Assembly (NCBI GenBank): GCA_025331565.1
Contig: JAFREQ010000008.1
Coordinates: 3,596,001 to 3,660,000 of the forward strand
Length of the DNA stretch: 64,000 nucleotides
DNA from: Holacanthus passer
Lineage: Eukaryota > Chordata > Actinopteri > Pomacanthidae
Reading direction: 5' to 3'
This document shows, piece after piece, positions 1 to 13,000 of this stretch. The first letter of the stretch is position 1. Every line of letters starts with the position of its first letter. A model generated the notes under the pieces. That model was given only the letters and a program-made list of their open reading frames with translations, made no database searches and was not told the DNA's origin. A program made the position numbers and the translations under genes.

Positions 1-3000
1 CCTACTTCAAGTCTCAGGTTGGCACTACAACTGCAAAACACAATGACTTCATGTTAAATCATCTGATCGTGTTTGTATCTGCAAGTGGATTGTCATCATT
101 TTGACTGTGTGCATCCATATTACAGTCAGAATGGAGGGAGGAAGTGAAGAAACATTTTGAGAAGATCAAAAGTGAAGGCACCTGTATCCACAGGCTGGAC
201 GAAGAGCTGATCCGACGCAGGCGGGATGAACTCAGGTATGTAAGAAAGGAAAGCTAGATGACAAAATGACCTAATTTAGTATGTACAGTGTTAACATGTT
301 GCCTGTTGATGGCATGGATTATTTTTGCCTGTTGGTAACAAGTAAACAACCTCCATTCCTATACAGACATATAACTCCCTTAGAATACATCAGAAAAACT
401 TTGCATGATGGACCATCATGTATTTGCATGGATTTATTACTTAGTACTTAGATGTTGTTTTGAAATTGAAGCAGAAGTTGTTGGAAGTAATTTGTCTGCA
501 TTTCCTGTACACTTTCAGGCATGCTCTGGACATCCGGGAGCACTATGAGAGGAAACTGGAGAGGGCCAACAACCTTTACATGGAGCTCAGTGCTATCATG
601 CTGCAGCTGGAGGTCCGAGAGAAGGAACTAATGAAGTATGTAAATAAATTCTTTATCACAGTAGTCATCAGATAGCTTTACTACTATCCTGCTTCTTTCT
701 TCCATTATCAGGCCTGACTGGTTGTCAGTACACCACTGTTGCCTTTTTTCAAAGGCATTCCTGCTAATGAAAAAAACAGTTTTGTGTCAGTTTGCATTCA
801 CTAGAACAAAAGGGCATTTTTTTGAGTCACATCACAAATTCGCCCAGGCTTCTTAGGCATTTATTTGTCTTTGCTTGGGAATGACTCAAATAACTTTTAT
901 TTGTTGCCAATTTTTTTGTCAACATTTCTTTCCTCCCTTCTGAATAATTGCTGTGTGTTGTCTTGTGTTTCTCAAAAACAAAAACTGGCACTGTGAGTTG
1001 TTTTCACAGACATGTTATTAGGTTTGCACCTGAATTCTGTCTTGTGAAATCATCATCAGTCCAGAGTTTGGAGTAATAAAAGCATAACTCTCTATAGAAC
1101 TGAATGTAAATGCTGTTCACTGTCACATAACTCCAAACTAATTCAGCCATCCCTGCAGGAGAGAGCAGGCAGTGGAGAAGAAATATCCCGGGACCTACAA
1201 ACGTCACTTGGTCAGACCCATCGTCAGGTCTAATGCTGTTGAGAAGCTCATCAAGAAGAAAGGAAGCATGTCCCACAAACCTGGGATGCCCCCCACTAAA
1301 AGGTATGAGGCTCAGCAGACAAAAGACAACAACTCTCTGTTTTAGCTGCTATACATCCTTGAGCATGAATCTAGATTTTCATTTACCATTTGTTAAGCGA
1401 CTGTTCTCAGTAAAGTAAGATGAATGTTCCATTTCTTACAGGCCAGACTTACTTCGTTCTGATGGCATCCCCAGTGTCGACCCACTCCCCTCCCCCTCGC
1501 CACTGTCAGCCAGCCCCAAGGTGTCCACGCCTCCTGGCAAAGCCCGGTACAGAAGCAAGCCTCGTCACCGCCGCGCCAACAGTAAAGGAAGCCACAGCGA
1601 GTTCCCCGGGCTGCTGAAGCCTGTTGCTGGGCCACTGGAAGACACCCAGTCTCTTCAGGAGCAGCAGTTCCACCATCACCATCACCACCCACCGGCCGAG
1701 GGGCCCTTCCTCCCCTTGAAGGGTCGCGAGGAGGCCGTCGTCAACTGTGCCAACAACCTGCGCTACTTCGGCCCCGCCGCTGCCCTCCGCAGCCCTCAGA
1801 CTGACCACCTGCAGCGCCGCGTGTCTGGCTCCAGCCCTGACCTCATATCCACTGCTGTGGATGCAGACACGCGGCAGCGGACTTCATCCACCAGCTCCAA
1901 TCCCGTCCCGGGTGCTGGTGCTGGCTCTTTGTGTCCCTGCTGCCAGGCTCACCCCTTCCCTGGCTGCCTACACTGTCAGGAGACCCCTCCTCCATCCAAC
2001 CACCCAGAATTGCCCCACTACTCACTGCTCAACACCAAGGAAAGTGCCCCATCTTCTTTGGGGGTTCCAGGCAAAGATCCAGCCTCAGACGGAGAGGCCA
2101 CAAAGAAGGCCGAGCCACAGGAACAAGAGGCATGCCAACACACTCACGCCCTGCCCACTGCACTGCCCCGCACTCTCAGACCTCTCAGGAAGGTGAGCAC
2201 AGCACAGCTTTCATCAATCGGAGTCTGTTGTGTGTGTTTGTGTTAAGGAAACTGTGAAAGATATGATGGATTAACAGCTGTAATTGCTTTTCTCACAGGG
2301 TGGTGATGAGTCATCTGAAGAGGAAGAGGGGGAGGTTGATAGTGAAGTAGAGTTTCCAAGGAGACAGAGGTAAAAATACAGTTGGTCATCAAGTTTACCT
2401 TGACTTTTACTGCACTGTTACATCACGTTATGCAACAAAAGAAAATCAAAGAGAATTCACCACATTGCTAAAAAAATCTTTGTTTTTTGTAATACTGAGT
2501 AAACCAGGTATGACCCAGCCTTAAACGTAACCACTGGATGAAGTTTGCATCCCCCCTCTGCTCCCTCACAGACCTCATCGCTGTATGAGCAGCTTCCAGT
2601 CCTACTCCACCTTCAGCTCAGAGAACCTGTCAGTGTCTGACGGAGAGGAGGGAAACACCAGCGACCACTCCCACAGCGGGCCCCTGGAGAGGCTGAGCGC
2701 CAGTCAGGAGGAGCACCTGGATGAGCTGCTGTCGCACACACCAGACATCCCCATCGACATCTCCACCCAGTCAGACGGCCTCTCTGACAAGGAGTGCGCC
2801 GTCCGCAGGGTGAAGACCCAGATCTCACTGGGAAAACTGTGCTCTGACGAACACAGCTACGAGGTCAGAACTGTGGAATTGTGTGGTCCCATCGTATAGC
2901 TCTGGATTTTAAACCATGCTAGCAGCGTGGCTCTAGGGATGCCAATGTCAGTCTGTCTAATATACTCAATGTGTTGCGTTTATATGTTTTTCAATCACAG

Positions 3001-3204
3001 AAGTCCATGATCCAATTATAAAATTAATGTTGTAAATTAGTAGATCCTTATACTGGATCTGTGCTGATGTTTCTCCGTCTGTCTCTCTCATTTTTCTCTC
3101 AGAATCCGCTACAGTTTGGGGACTCAGACTGTGATTCATCAGAAGCAGAGTGCTCTGATGCCACCATTAGAAACAACAAAGTTGGGGCTCCTTCTTCATG
3201 GTGA
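1..3204 (+). CDS. map3k13: Mitogen-activated protein kinase kinase kinase 13 (LZK), 3' part only
   Basis: MAP3K13/LZK is a dual leucine-zipper-bearing kinase that activates the JNK pathway through MKK4/7 in the cytoplasm and in stressed axons. The kinase domain lies left of the window. Coding segments read as 1-17 (YFKSQ), 126-235, 519-635, 1159-1302, 1442-2192, 2299-2369, 2572-2863 and 3103-3204; all phases agree and the frame ends in TGA. The first segments encode WREEVKKHFEKIKSEGT and the HALDIREHYERKLERANN helix, the coiled-coil part of the DLK/LZK family. Next come a basic RYRSKPRHRR stretch, CANNLRYFGPAAALRSP, an acidic SSEEEEGEVDSEVEFPRR box, and a tail beginning NPLQFGDSDCDSS. These C-terminal blocks match MAP3K13 rather than MAP3K12. 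Exon 5 is long and contains a run of six His. The donor after base 17 (GTTGGC) is weak. Confidence 0.93.
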
Positions 3205-4261
3205 AACCCGCCCGAGGGCTCGGTTCTGTTTTTGCCTGGAGGCCATTGTGTCCCACTCTGCCCTGCAGAAAATACAGCAATAAGAGGACGACATTGTAAA
3301 CCAAGCTCCCTATAGCAAAGCCCCATGCAATCTCTCCCAGAAACCCCTCCACCCCTACCCTTCCCTTCATAAAACCCAGCCTCCCTCATCTCTAGCACAG
3401 CATCCAGGCAAACCCATGGCAGGGATTCCCTTTTGAATGATAATGTACAGTAGATAGTGTAACATTCATAATTTATTTTTGTCTGAGTTTTGAAGGAAAA
3501 TTCAGGACCTCTGTATGTTCTCTGATCCGAACAGAGAAAAAACTGACATTTTGAAACTGAGCATGGGCTAACTGTGTGTTGGGGAGAGACTGAGATTGGA
3601 TGAAGATGCAGATGATGACTATGAGAAGGAGGATGTGTTGGGGAGCTGATGTATCAGAGGCTGAGAACTAGTGGTGTGGAGCTACATCACTGCTATTGTT
3701 GGTCTTCTGTGACTGACACAGACTAGGAATGGATCTGGCTACAGTCGCTCTCAGCATCTTACTGTATTAGACCGAAATCCCCAACAAACAAGGACTCCCT
3801 CTTACTAAAGTAAGACCAACCTGCTTTATCATGAGTTTACAGTGCAGAGCCTCAGTTACCCCGCCTCCCTCACCTCCACCCCGTCCCCACCATCATGAGT
3901 GGGGAACAGGGAGCTCATGAAAACCGTGTGAACACCAGCATGAACAACCTGCCTCGCAAACGGACTCCCTCCCTCCCTAGAAACCACCACATGTGTCTAG
4001 TCATCAGGATCCCCGCTGAACTGTCCTAGCATGCCTGCGCAGCTCGCAAAAATGCAAAAGCTGCCAGAAGACTGCATGACGTGGACAAGCTAGCAGAGCA
4101 ACAAAGATGAAGACTCAGCTGACAGAGAAGGGAAAGATAAAACAAACAAAAAAGAGAGACTCTTCCTCTGAGACCCAGCTCATCCTTCTCCAAGACACGC
4201 CAATGTCATTGTCATCATCAATCAGATGTCATGACCGGAGTTGTTGAGGGAGTTATCTGTA

Positions 4262-4269
4262 TGTGTGTT

Positions 4270-4302
<33 letters not shown>

Positions 4303-4303
4303 G
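4262..4303. repeat. TG/GA compound microsatellite
   Basis: A (TG)n tract passes directly into a (GA)n tract within the map3k13 3'UTR. Confidence 0.95.
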
Positions 4304-6453
4304 TGTGAACACTAAGCCCTTTCCTCTCCATTAGACATTACAGTTTCAAGTCTCATCTCAGGATTGTTTGAGGACTGCGAGAAACTGGACTGGACCAATT
4401 ATTGTATGTAGACGTCTTCTTAGAGTGGCACATATTAAGGACCATGCAGGAATAGTCAGACAGATCGTGCAGATAGCCTTTGATGTTCAACACAATATTG
4501 CTGTAACAGACATCAATGTTATGTAGAGATGTAGAGCGTTTTAGTTGCAATCCAGGTGCAGTATCCCATTTCTTGATTTCACTAGGTGCAGCGTCTCCCA
4601 TGTACCATTTTCTAGCAGGGTAATTTATACTGTCTAATAATACATGTCCAAAAATTCTTATTGTTTTACTGTGCTGTAGTGAATAAAACAGCAATAATGT
4701 AGGTTGGCGCTCAGGTGAGATTGAAGTTGCTTGCTCAGGATCCGGGGCGTCTAGCTGGCTAGACACAACAGGTGGCTAGAGGAGAGCAGCAAGTGTCAAA
4801 CAGTTTAATATAGATGCTATATTTTTAGATTGTCCCATTTTTGTGAACTTGCCTTTCCAGACATTGATGCTCAGGTTTTACGTTGCCGATTGACAGCAGG
4901 AGCAATATATCAACAGCCACCAGATGGCGACAGTTACAATGACTTTTCCTTGTCTTATGTAAACATCCTGGGTTGATTCCTTTTTGTTATCCAAGATAAT
5001 TTATCTGATGTTTCCCATGATCGTAAAAATCCAAGAATCCCAGCAATATTACTTTTTTTGTCTTGTCTTTGAAAAGGGATACTGCATCTGTGAGAGCTTT
5101 TTTTTTTTAATCCCTATTAGAGTGTTTGTCATCCACCTTAATTACTTTGCGGTTGAAAATTAGCCAGCCAGGGTTGAATTTAACGAAAATGATGTCAAGT
5201 TGTCAGCTGAAGTGTATGAAGACGGCCGAGTTTCTAAGTTAGGAATATAAGCCAGAGACAAGGCCACAGAGCAATTAAAATGCTCTTGGTTTTCAACAAC
5301 CTCATCTCAGTGTTAGTTACTTCTGTATATAAACATCTGTAAATGTAATGTAACCCGTTTTTTGTCCTCTCTCTCTGTAACGTATCGCACAGCTCTGACA
5401 GAGCATCGAGCTTTTGTCACCGATGACCAGCCGACTTGTTGAAAATGAGCAGAGAACCATGTATTACATCAGTATTGAACACTGCAGGAGGGTGTGAGTC
5501 ATAAGAACCGAGTAGCACAAGGTGAATCTAAAACTGTACTGATGGATAAATTACCTTTTGCTTGAAAGGCTTACACCTGGTACTGAAAGCAGCTGCTGCC
5601 TTTCCTCGAGCCTCCTTCTTCATTCTGTTTACGTATGTGTGAAATAACCTAGTGTATTGTAATGACTGGGTAATCCGATCAAGCTGTTAATAACATTGTC
5701 TCTCTGGCATATATCCTGTGAAGTATGATTGTTGTAAAGTTTTAATTTAATTTTGATTTTTTTTCTTTGTAGCTGGCCTACATGATTATTGAATTAATTT
5801 ATTATGAATGACTGGTAAGGTGTTGTGTTCTTTTTAATTTCAGGCAGCTTTAGAAATGTCATGACCTTAGATTTCTCCCGAAAAAGTATTATTGAAAGGA
5901 AGCACAATGAATTGATATGGGAAGAGGACAGTATTTGTATGGTAGAACAAAGGCATTGTCATATCACGGGAATCTGGTGTCATTCTTATCTTTGTGACCC
6001 TGCAGGGGACCATTCATCATTTAGATCATCATTGCAGATGAAGTATTGATTTAGCAGATTTTACATCCGTAATTAGCAACATCAGGCGTTCCTACAGCTT
6101 TTTTTTTTAAATCTTGACATAGGCTATAAGGAATCACTTCTAGTACAACCAAAAGCCAGTCAGCTGACTGTCACAGCAGGGTAAATGAGACGTTAAGCCT
6201 GAAGGCATGTGTGACGCCGATTTCTGTACTTCTGCAGAGATCCCTTCCTCTCATTTTTAATCAAAATACTTACATTTGAATTTCTGTGAAATTGTCTAAC
6301 TGTGGACATCATGTTGCCTCATCCCATGTATCAAACGTCTGTTTCTTTGTTACTCTCATGTCCAACTTCCTGTCCTGTTCAATGGCATTACGATCAACCA
6401 ATCCTGTCAGTTTCCTGTATTATCCAGTGTACAGTGCAATGGGTATCTGGGAG

Positions 6454-6487
6454 AATAAAATCAGAGCAAACAACTGCATGGAATAAA
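6454..6487 (+). terminator. map3k13: Candidate map3k13 polyadenylation signals
   Basis: Two AATAAA hexamers, at 6454-6459 and 6482-6487, lie 3.3 kb after the stop codon in the sense orientation. Two signals this close fit a 3'-end processing site. The assignment is inferred from position only. Confidence 0.45.
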
Positions 6488-7359
6488 TGCTGATGTACTG
6501 TACCCAACACGCTGTGGTCTGACTCTTCTGTGACACCATGGATTCTATTTGATTTTCACTTCATTAACTATGCCCATATATCTGGTTGTGTTTATACAAT
6601 CTCTATACAACCAAACACCCCCAAGAAATATATATTTATTATATATTTTTCTATTTGACTGTTCAGTTATATTTTCTGTGAATGTTATGTCCCTACATAA
6701 ATTTTAGTATCAAAAGCTTCTCAAAACTGCCAGAAATTTGTTGGAGAAGTAAATCCCTTCATTTTAACACCAGTCATATTTAAAGACACCAATTCTAAAG
6801 AAAACTAGATGTAGACTTTTAACAAAAATATGAATGACGTGTAATTGTATGTGCAAACTTCTCAGATTCCCATTAAAATGGGGAATATGACCGGTGGCTA
6901 CAACCCTGATTTGAAATTTAAAAATTACATTTTCAGTATAAGATATAAAAATCTATATTGTTTTCAAGCAAAACTATTTTGTCTTGTAGTATTTTTTCCT
7001 GTCAGTGTCAGTGTGAACTCACTGGTATATCATTTAAAATGTGATAAATTACTGAATCAGGAAATATAAAAAATTTAAGTCTTATGACGGGGCCATCATA
7101 GTGAAAACAGTGGTAAAATACAATACTTATGCGCCTCCCTTTATTCTATACAGTATAGTTTATTATATACATATATGCACTGTATATATTTGTATTTATG
7201 TATGTATTGTATGTATTTATATTCACATCCTCTAGTTCTACACTTCCAAATAGCTCTGCTTAAAGTAAAATAAAATAAAAGTTTGAACCTGTTAGTTTTT
7301 CTTGAATCTTGCAATAGTGTTGTAATCGATTAGTTCGTGTAGTACGTGCTGTCGCTGAG

Positions 7360-7630
7360 ATTTAAACTTCGGGGCACGGCGAGTGGGCGGGGTTACTATA
7401 GCGAGACGTGCTGAGCTCAGCTGGACGGCGCGGGGTTAAAAACAAACGCCCTCCTTCGGACGGGGGCGGAGTCAAGCTGGGAGGAAGAGTCACTGCTGAA
7501 CAGTTACAGAGGTTTGACCTGTAGAAAAAGGAGGAAGACACACCTGGAGGAACCCGGATCTAAACACCGAGTCACTTTGTGAGTTAGTTAGCGGACTTTT
7601 CGCCATTGTTGCGGCCCGAGGTTGTTGAAA
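7360..7630 (+). promoter_or_regulatory. pfkl: GC-rich pfkl promoter / 5'UTR
   Basis: This stretch is much richer in G, C and CpG than its AT-rich surroundings, with an Sp1-type GC box (GGGGGCGGAG, about 7461). No TATA box stands out, as is common for housekeeping metabolic genes. The start site itself cannot be fixed from sequence alone. Confidence 0.5.
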
Positions 7631-9990
7631 ATGTCTTCGGTGGACTTGGAGAAGCTGAGGATGACGGGAGCCGGTCGGGCCATGGCGGTGCTGACCAGCG
7701 GCGGAGATGCACAAGGTGACTCATAACACACACAAGCTGCCATCATGTCAGCTAATAACCTGTAAATACATCCAGATATTCCACTAAGTTTGTGCTATAA
7801 ATGTTAACACAAGCAGGAAATAACAGTTGAGTGACAGCTGCAAAGTGTCAGCAGGGGTCAAAGGTCATGTTTGTTCTACATATGTACGGTCACTATGTTG
7901 CTCACTATAGTGGACAGTAACTAAGTACACTGCTGTATTCAAGTATAATTTGAATCTCTTAAGTGGTTTAACTATTTAAATTTTCTTCTACTTTATCCAA
8001 ATGTAAATCTTTACTTCACTACATTTATCTGATGATTTAAGTGACTTATTACTTTGCAGTTTCAGATTAAAATGCAAAGTATAATCAGCAAGATATTAAG
8101 ATAGGACTTAATTGGTCCCTGATGCACAAAGTGCACCAACATTATAATCCATTAATATAATACAACATATTATTCTGAAATGGGCCATTCTGTATAATAA
8201 GTACTTTCACTGTTAGTACTTTATATTTTCATGCAAATACTTTTGTACTTAAGTAAAACTTTGAATGCATTGCTTTTACTTGCAACAGAGTATTTCTCAA
8301 CTGTGGTATCGCTACTTTCACTTAAAGGCTCCATATATGAGACATACCTTTGCACAATAGGAGATAATGAAGTCACATCCTCCACAGTTGGACTTCCTCA
8401 TGCAGGGATATGGTGCAACAGCTTGTGTGTAATCACTTGAGGAGCAGAGGTAAATCTAATATTTCTGTGCAACTGTCCTTGACCCAGGGATGAATGCTGC
8501 TGTCCGAGCTGTGACCAGGATGGGCATCTATGTGGGGGCCAAGGTCTATCTCATTTATGAGGTAAACAGACGCACACAACAAACACACACTTTGAGTTAG
8601 TTTTTTTTTATTCTTGCTCGACTAACCCACACTGTTCTTTTCATTAACACACATTTTGGAAATGACTCTTCCTTATCAGGGATACCAGGGCCTGGTGGAA
8701 GGGGGAGACAACATCAAACTGGCACACTGGCACAGTGTGACCAACATCATCCAGCAAGTAGGTTAAAATATTATTGCCAACACTTTTTTGTCATACTAGG
8801 AAAAGCACATATGTTACAAATACCATTAAGGATGGCTTGTTCTATTCAGGTGTCATTTGGACCTGTGTTTTTCCTACTGTGAAAAGGGCCTGTTGTGCCT
8901 TAATTGTATTAAAATTTGAAATAGGATTTCTGTTGTTTCTTTCTGGTCTTAAATCTCTTTTCTCTTTCTTTTTTATGGCTTTGAAAGGAGTTTTATTATT
9001 TCCTCCATCTCCTCTCCTCTACTCTCTCCCTGCCTGTCTAGTACTGGTTATGAACTGGTAAGGGGCCTTGCTGCATGTGTTGTAAACATTATGACTTGAA
9101 GGAGCAGCAAGTTGCACTACTCAAAAGAAAATTATAAGCAATCCCACCATCCATTTATTGTCTTGAATCTATGCAGGGCATGTGATACTTGAAGTGCTGG
9201 TTCCTAACCTGTTTTGCTTATGACCCTTAAAACAAAGCAATGTCTACTTGCCTTGTTTCAGGATTCAAGCTTATGAATTTTCAGCAGTTTTTCCCTTCTC
9301 AGGCTGATTATTTGAACAATATCTTAGCAATAAACCTCATATTGTGTTGCAGAATATTGTTTTTTCTTATTTCCTACACTAAGAATTATATCACGACCCC
9401 TTAGATTCATCTTTGTGGGGGTCATCAAAGTGCATAACAAATATGTCTCGAGTGACTACTTATGATCTGATTCTATCATCTAATCTGAAACATCCATCTT
9501 AGATTGTATCTAACAATACCATCAGGAGCCAGAGCAAAAAAAAAAAGCATTACATTTTTCAGTGCTGGATTACAATGTCCTAAGTGTCTTGATTCAGTTT
9601 CTGACTTATTGCAGGGTGGGACTGTGATAGGTAGCGCCCGATGCAAGGCCTTCACAACTCGTGAGGGCAGGCTTGCCGCTGCCTTCAACCTGGTTAAGAA
9701 AGGCATCACCAACCTGTGTGTGTGTGGTGGAGACGGCAGCCTCACCGGAGCCAACATCTTCCGCAGTGAGTGGAGAAGCCTGCTGGACGAGCTCGTACAG
9801 AACGGTAAAGTGCTCCCAAGAAGCCGCTGTCAACTTGTTGCAGTGAGCCTTAAAAATAATTTACCCTCTGTGTGTACTCATACTGCATAGTGGAAACAAA
9901 AGGGTGAATAGAATTTTGTTCTACGGTGAAATAGTCCTTAAAGGCACCATTTCATTTTCATAGTAAGCTGCTAGTATTACATCTACAACA

Positions 9991-10032
<42 letters not shown>

Positions 10033-13000
10033 CACCTCAGGGAGGATCACAGACGTTCTGGCCAAGCAGCATGACCATCTGAACATCGTGGGGCTTGTGG
10101 GCTCCATCGACAACGACTTCTGCGGCACTGACATGACCATCGGCGCTGACTCTGCTCTGCACCGCATCATGGAGATAATTGATGCCATCATGACCACTGC
10201 ACAAAGGTCAGGCGCTGTGTGAGATTGAGCAGCAGCAGCACTGAAGCAGCTGGTGTTGCATCAAAGCAATTATTATGACAAGAGTAGTTTAATATATAAA
10301 TAGATATATTATATTGGTGTCAGACTACAGCTGAAATGATTAGTTGTTTGATTTTTGATTTGACAAGTATTTTGGAAATCAAAAAAACTGTAAAACACTA
10401 TTTGGTTCCAGCTTCTTAAATGTGAAAATTTCCTGCTTTTCTTTTTCATATATAATAGTAAAGTGTATCTCTTGTGTTTGGACTCAGAGACATGAATGAT
10501 GATGATGATTGAAAAATGATTAATGACAGATTGTAATGGATCTAAATGTTAGTTGCAGCCCTGTATCAGAGTTTTATTAATTTGTATTCATACCTGCACA
10601 GTGTGATAAATTTCTTGTTAAAGGAATGCAATCATCTTTTCTGCAAATTTATGTTAGGAGGATAGGATAGGAGGAGTTTGGTTATAACAAAACATGCTGG
10701 CAGGATTTCTATGATCTTGCCCAGACTTGCTGCTTTGGATCTTGGCATGTTGATGAAAAATCTCTGTTTGTACACTCACATAGTTGCTGCAAATGTTTGT
10801 TGGCTTGTTTCAATATAAAGTTTGTGTACCTCCCACAGCCACCAGCGCACTTTTGTTCTGGAAGTCATGGGTCGACACTGTGGGTGAGTAACACTCTGAG
10901 GCTGTTTGCTATACTTCATACTCTGCCACAAATAAGACAAATTATTGTGCTGTTACTCTTTGCTATTACTCTAGATATCTGGCCTTAGTGTCAGCGCTGG
11001 CATCTGGGGCAGACTGGCTCTTCATTCCAGAGTCTCCTCCTCAGGAGGGCTGGGAGGACCGTATGTGTGCCCGTCTAGAAGCGGTAAGACAAAAAACACT
11101 AGACTGTATTCTAACCTAGGCACATACATATATGTGTATTTACAAGAGAGGTCAAGGAGAAGAAATATAGACATGCTGTTTGGTCTACAAGCATTAGATT
11201 AGGCTGAATTGCTCTCTCTTAAAATACATTACTTAGAAGCAGGATTGTGTTTACTGACTTACCGGCTAATGTATTTATATCTCTTAACTTCCAGAGCCGC
11301 ATAAAGGGGTCAAGACTCAACATTATAATTGTTGCAGAAGGAGCCATTGACAGAAATGGAAAGCCCATCTCCACAACTTATGTGAAAGATGTAAGTTTAA
11401 AGATTTAAGCACCGGAGATGATTGATGGCCGTCTATACTGTAACAGCTGCCCAACAAACGAGAGGTAGTGTGATGTTGCAGCATCATTCAGTATGATTGA
11501 ACAAGCAGAGAACAGTTCAGTTCAGTGTTTAAATAAAGGATCTTTACTCCCTATCAAAGAAGGCATTAGTGCCATTTGTGTTGATAATGTAACACAGGAG
11601 GTACATATCAAGGATAAGTTGTTTGTTAGTTACGATACTGAAACTGTGATTTGTAAAAGGCTTTAGAAGAGCTTCCTCTCAAATGTTCGCAAAGGACTTT
11701 TTCTCGTAGTCTCTGTTGTGTATTTCTACTAAATGACAAATCCATCATACACTGTAAAGCTGTCATGCCTGTGTGTTTGAAGCTGGTGGTAAAGAGGCTG
11801 GGTTATGATACCAGAGTGACAGTACTTGGCCACGTTCAGCGAGGAGGGACTCCCTCAGCTTTTGACAGAATACTGGTGAGTTGATCAACAAGGATTTTAT
11901 GCAACTCTGCTCTGTTTCTGCAATAGAACATTTAATTGCAGATCTAAGCTGCCAAAATGTGCCTCTCATTGCCTTGTTGATTATTTTGTCCATGTTGCTT
12001 TTTTTTTCTAACCGGCAGTTCACCACCTTGATTTACTATCATGAATTACATTTAAGGAGCTGGAACCAGCAAGTGTTGCTTGAAAAATGAAACCATAAAT
12101 CGATGATCAAAATGCTTAATTTAATTTTCTTTCGATTGACAACTAATCGTTGCAACTCTAATACTCTCCAACATTTATCATCTGTGGTTTTGATGCACAT
12201 GTCTGGACCCCCTTGTGTTTTCAGAGCAGTAAGTTGGGTGTGGAGGCGGTAGTAGCCCTGATGGAGGCCTCTCCTGAAACCCCAGCCTGTGCCATTGGCC
12301 TGTCAGGTAACCATCCTGTTCGTCTGCCTCTGATGGAGTGTGTGGAGATGGTGAGTCGCTCTCCTCATTTCTGTAATTGATTTTCATGGACATACTCGCA
12401 AACAGTGGGAGGTTGATGTAATTTTTTGACTGTACCATGGTTTGCAGACTAAGCTGGTGCAGACAGCCATGAATGAGAAGAGGTTTGATGAGGCTGTAAA
12501 ACTGCGTGGAGGGTAAGAGCCGCGCCTTTTTCAAATAGATTGTCATTTAATATGTGTTTAATATGTCATGTAATATGTGTCATCCATTCATATTTATTAT
12601 ATCATATACACAATTAAATTTTGGTGTTTTTTTCTGTGCAAATAATAAAGAAGACCAAGCTAAAAATAATTATTTTCTTGCAGGAGTTTTCAGAACAACT
12701 GGAACATCTACAAGCTTCTTGCCTTCCAGAAGCCGGCCCAGACTCAGGTGAACATACACACATACAGTATTAGCTTTAACACGTGTCAAAGAATCACAGA
12801 AGTTACGCTCAGATGTTCATGTTCTCCCTCAGAGCAATTTGTCTTTGGCTATCCTGAACGTTGGAGCTCCAGCTGCAGGGATGAATGCAGCAGTGAGGTC
12901 TGCTGTGAGGTTGGCGCTCGCTCATGGACACAAGGTCTACGCTGTCAATGATGGCTTTCAAGGACTTGCCAGAGGAGCAGTGAGGGGGCTTCTACGTCTA

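Larger units (their letters stand above)
3205..7080 (+). other. map3k13 3'UTR and downstream flank, no other gene seen
   Basis: No conserved coding exon was recognised after the map3k13 stop. The first 3.3 kb is probably 3'UTR, since the first good AATAAA signals are near 6454 and 6482. It contains a TG/GA microsatellite at about 4262-4303. An antisense 137-codon open frame at 4353-4766 is treated below as a curiosity, not a gene. From about 6490 the DNA is AT-rich intergenic sequence leading to the pfkl promoter. Confidence 0.6.

Noticed and set aside
1506..1808. Minus-strand frames over map3k13 exon 5
   Set aside because: GC-rich coding exons give long antisense frames; the plus-strand frame matches LZK and is spliced correctly.
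9504..9890. 128-codon open frame as a gene
   Set aside because: It is pfkl exon 4 read through into both flanking introns; the splice sites at 9615 and 9804 explain the conserved part.
9958..10222. Cys-Val or His-Thr repeat proteins around 10 kb
   Set aside because: They are translations of the TG microsatellite joined to pfkl exon 5.
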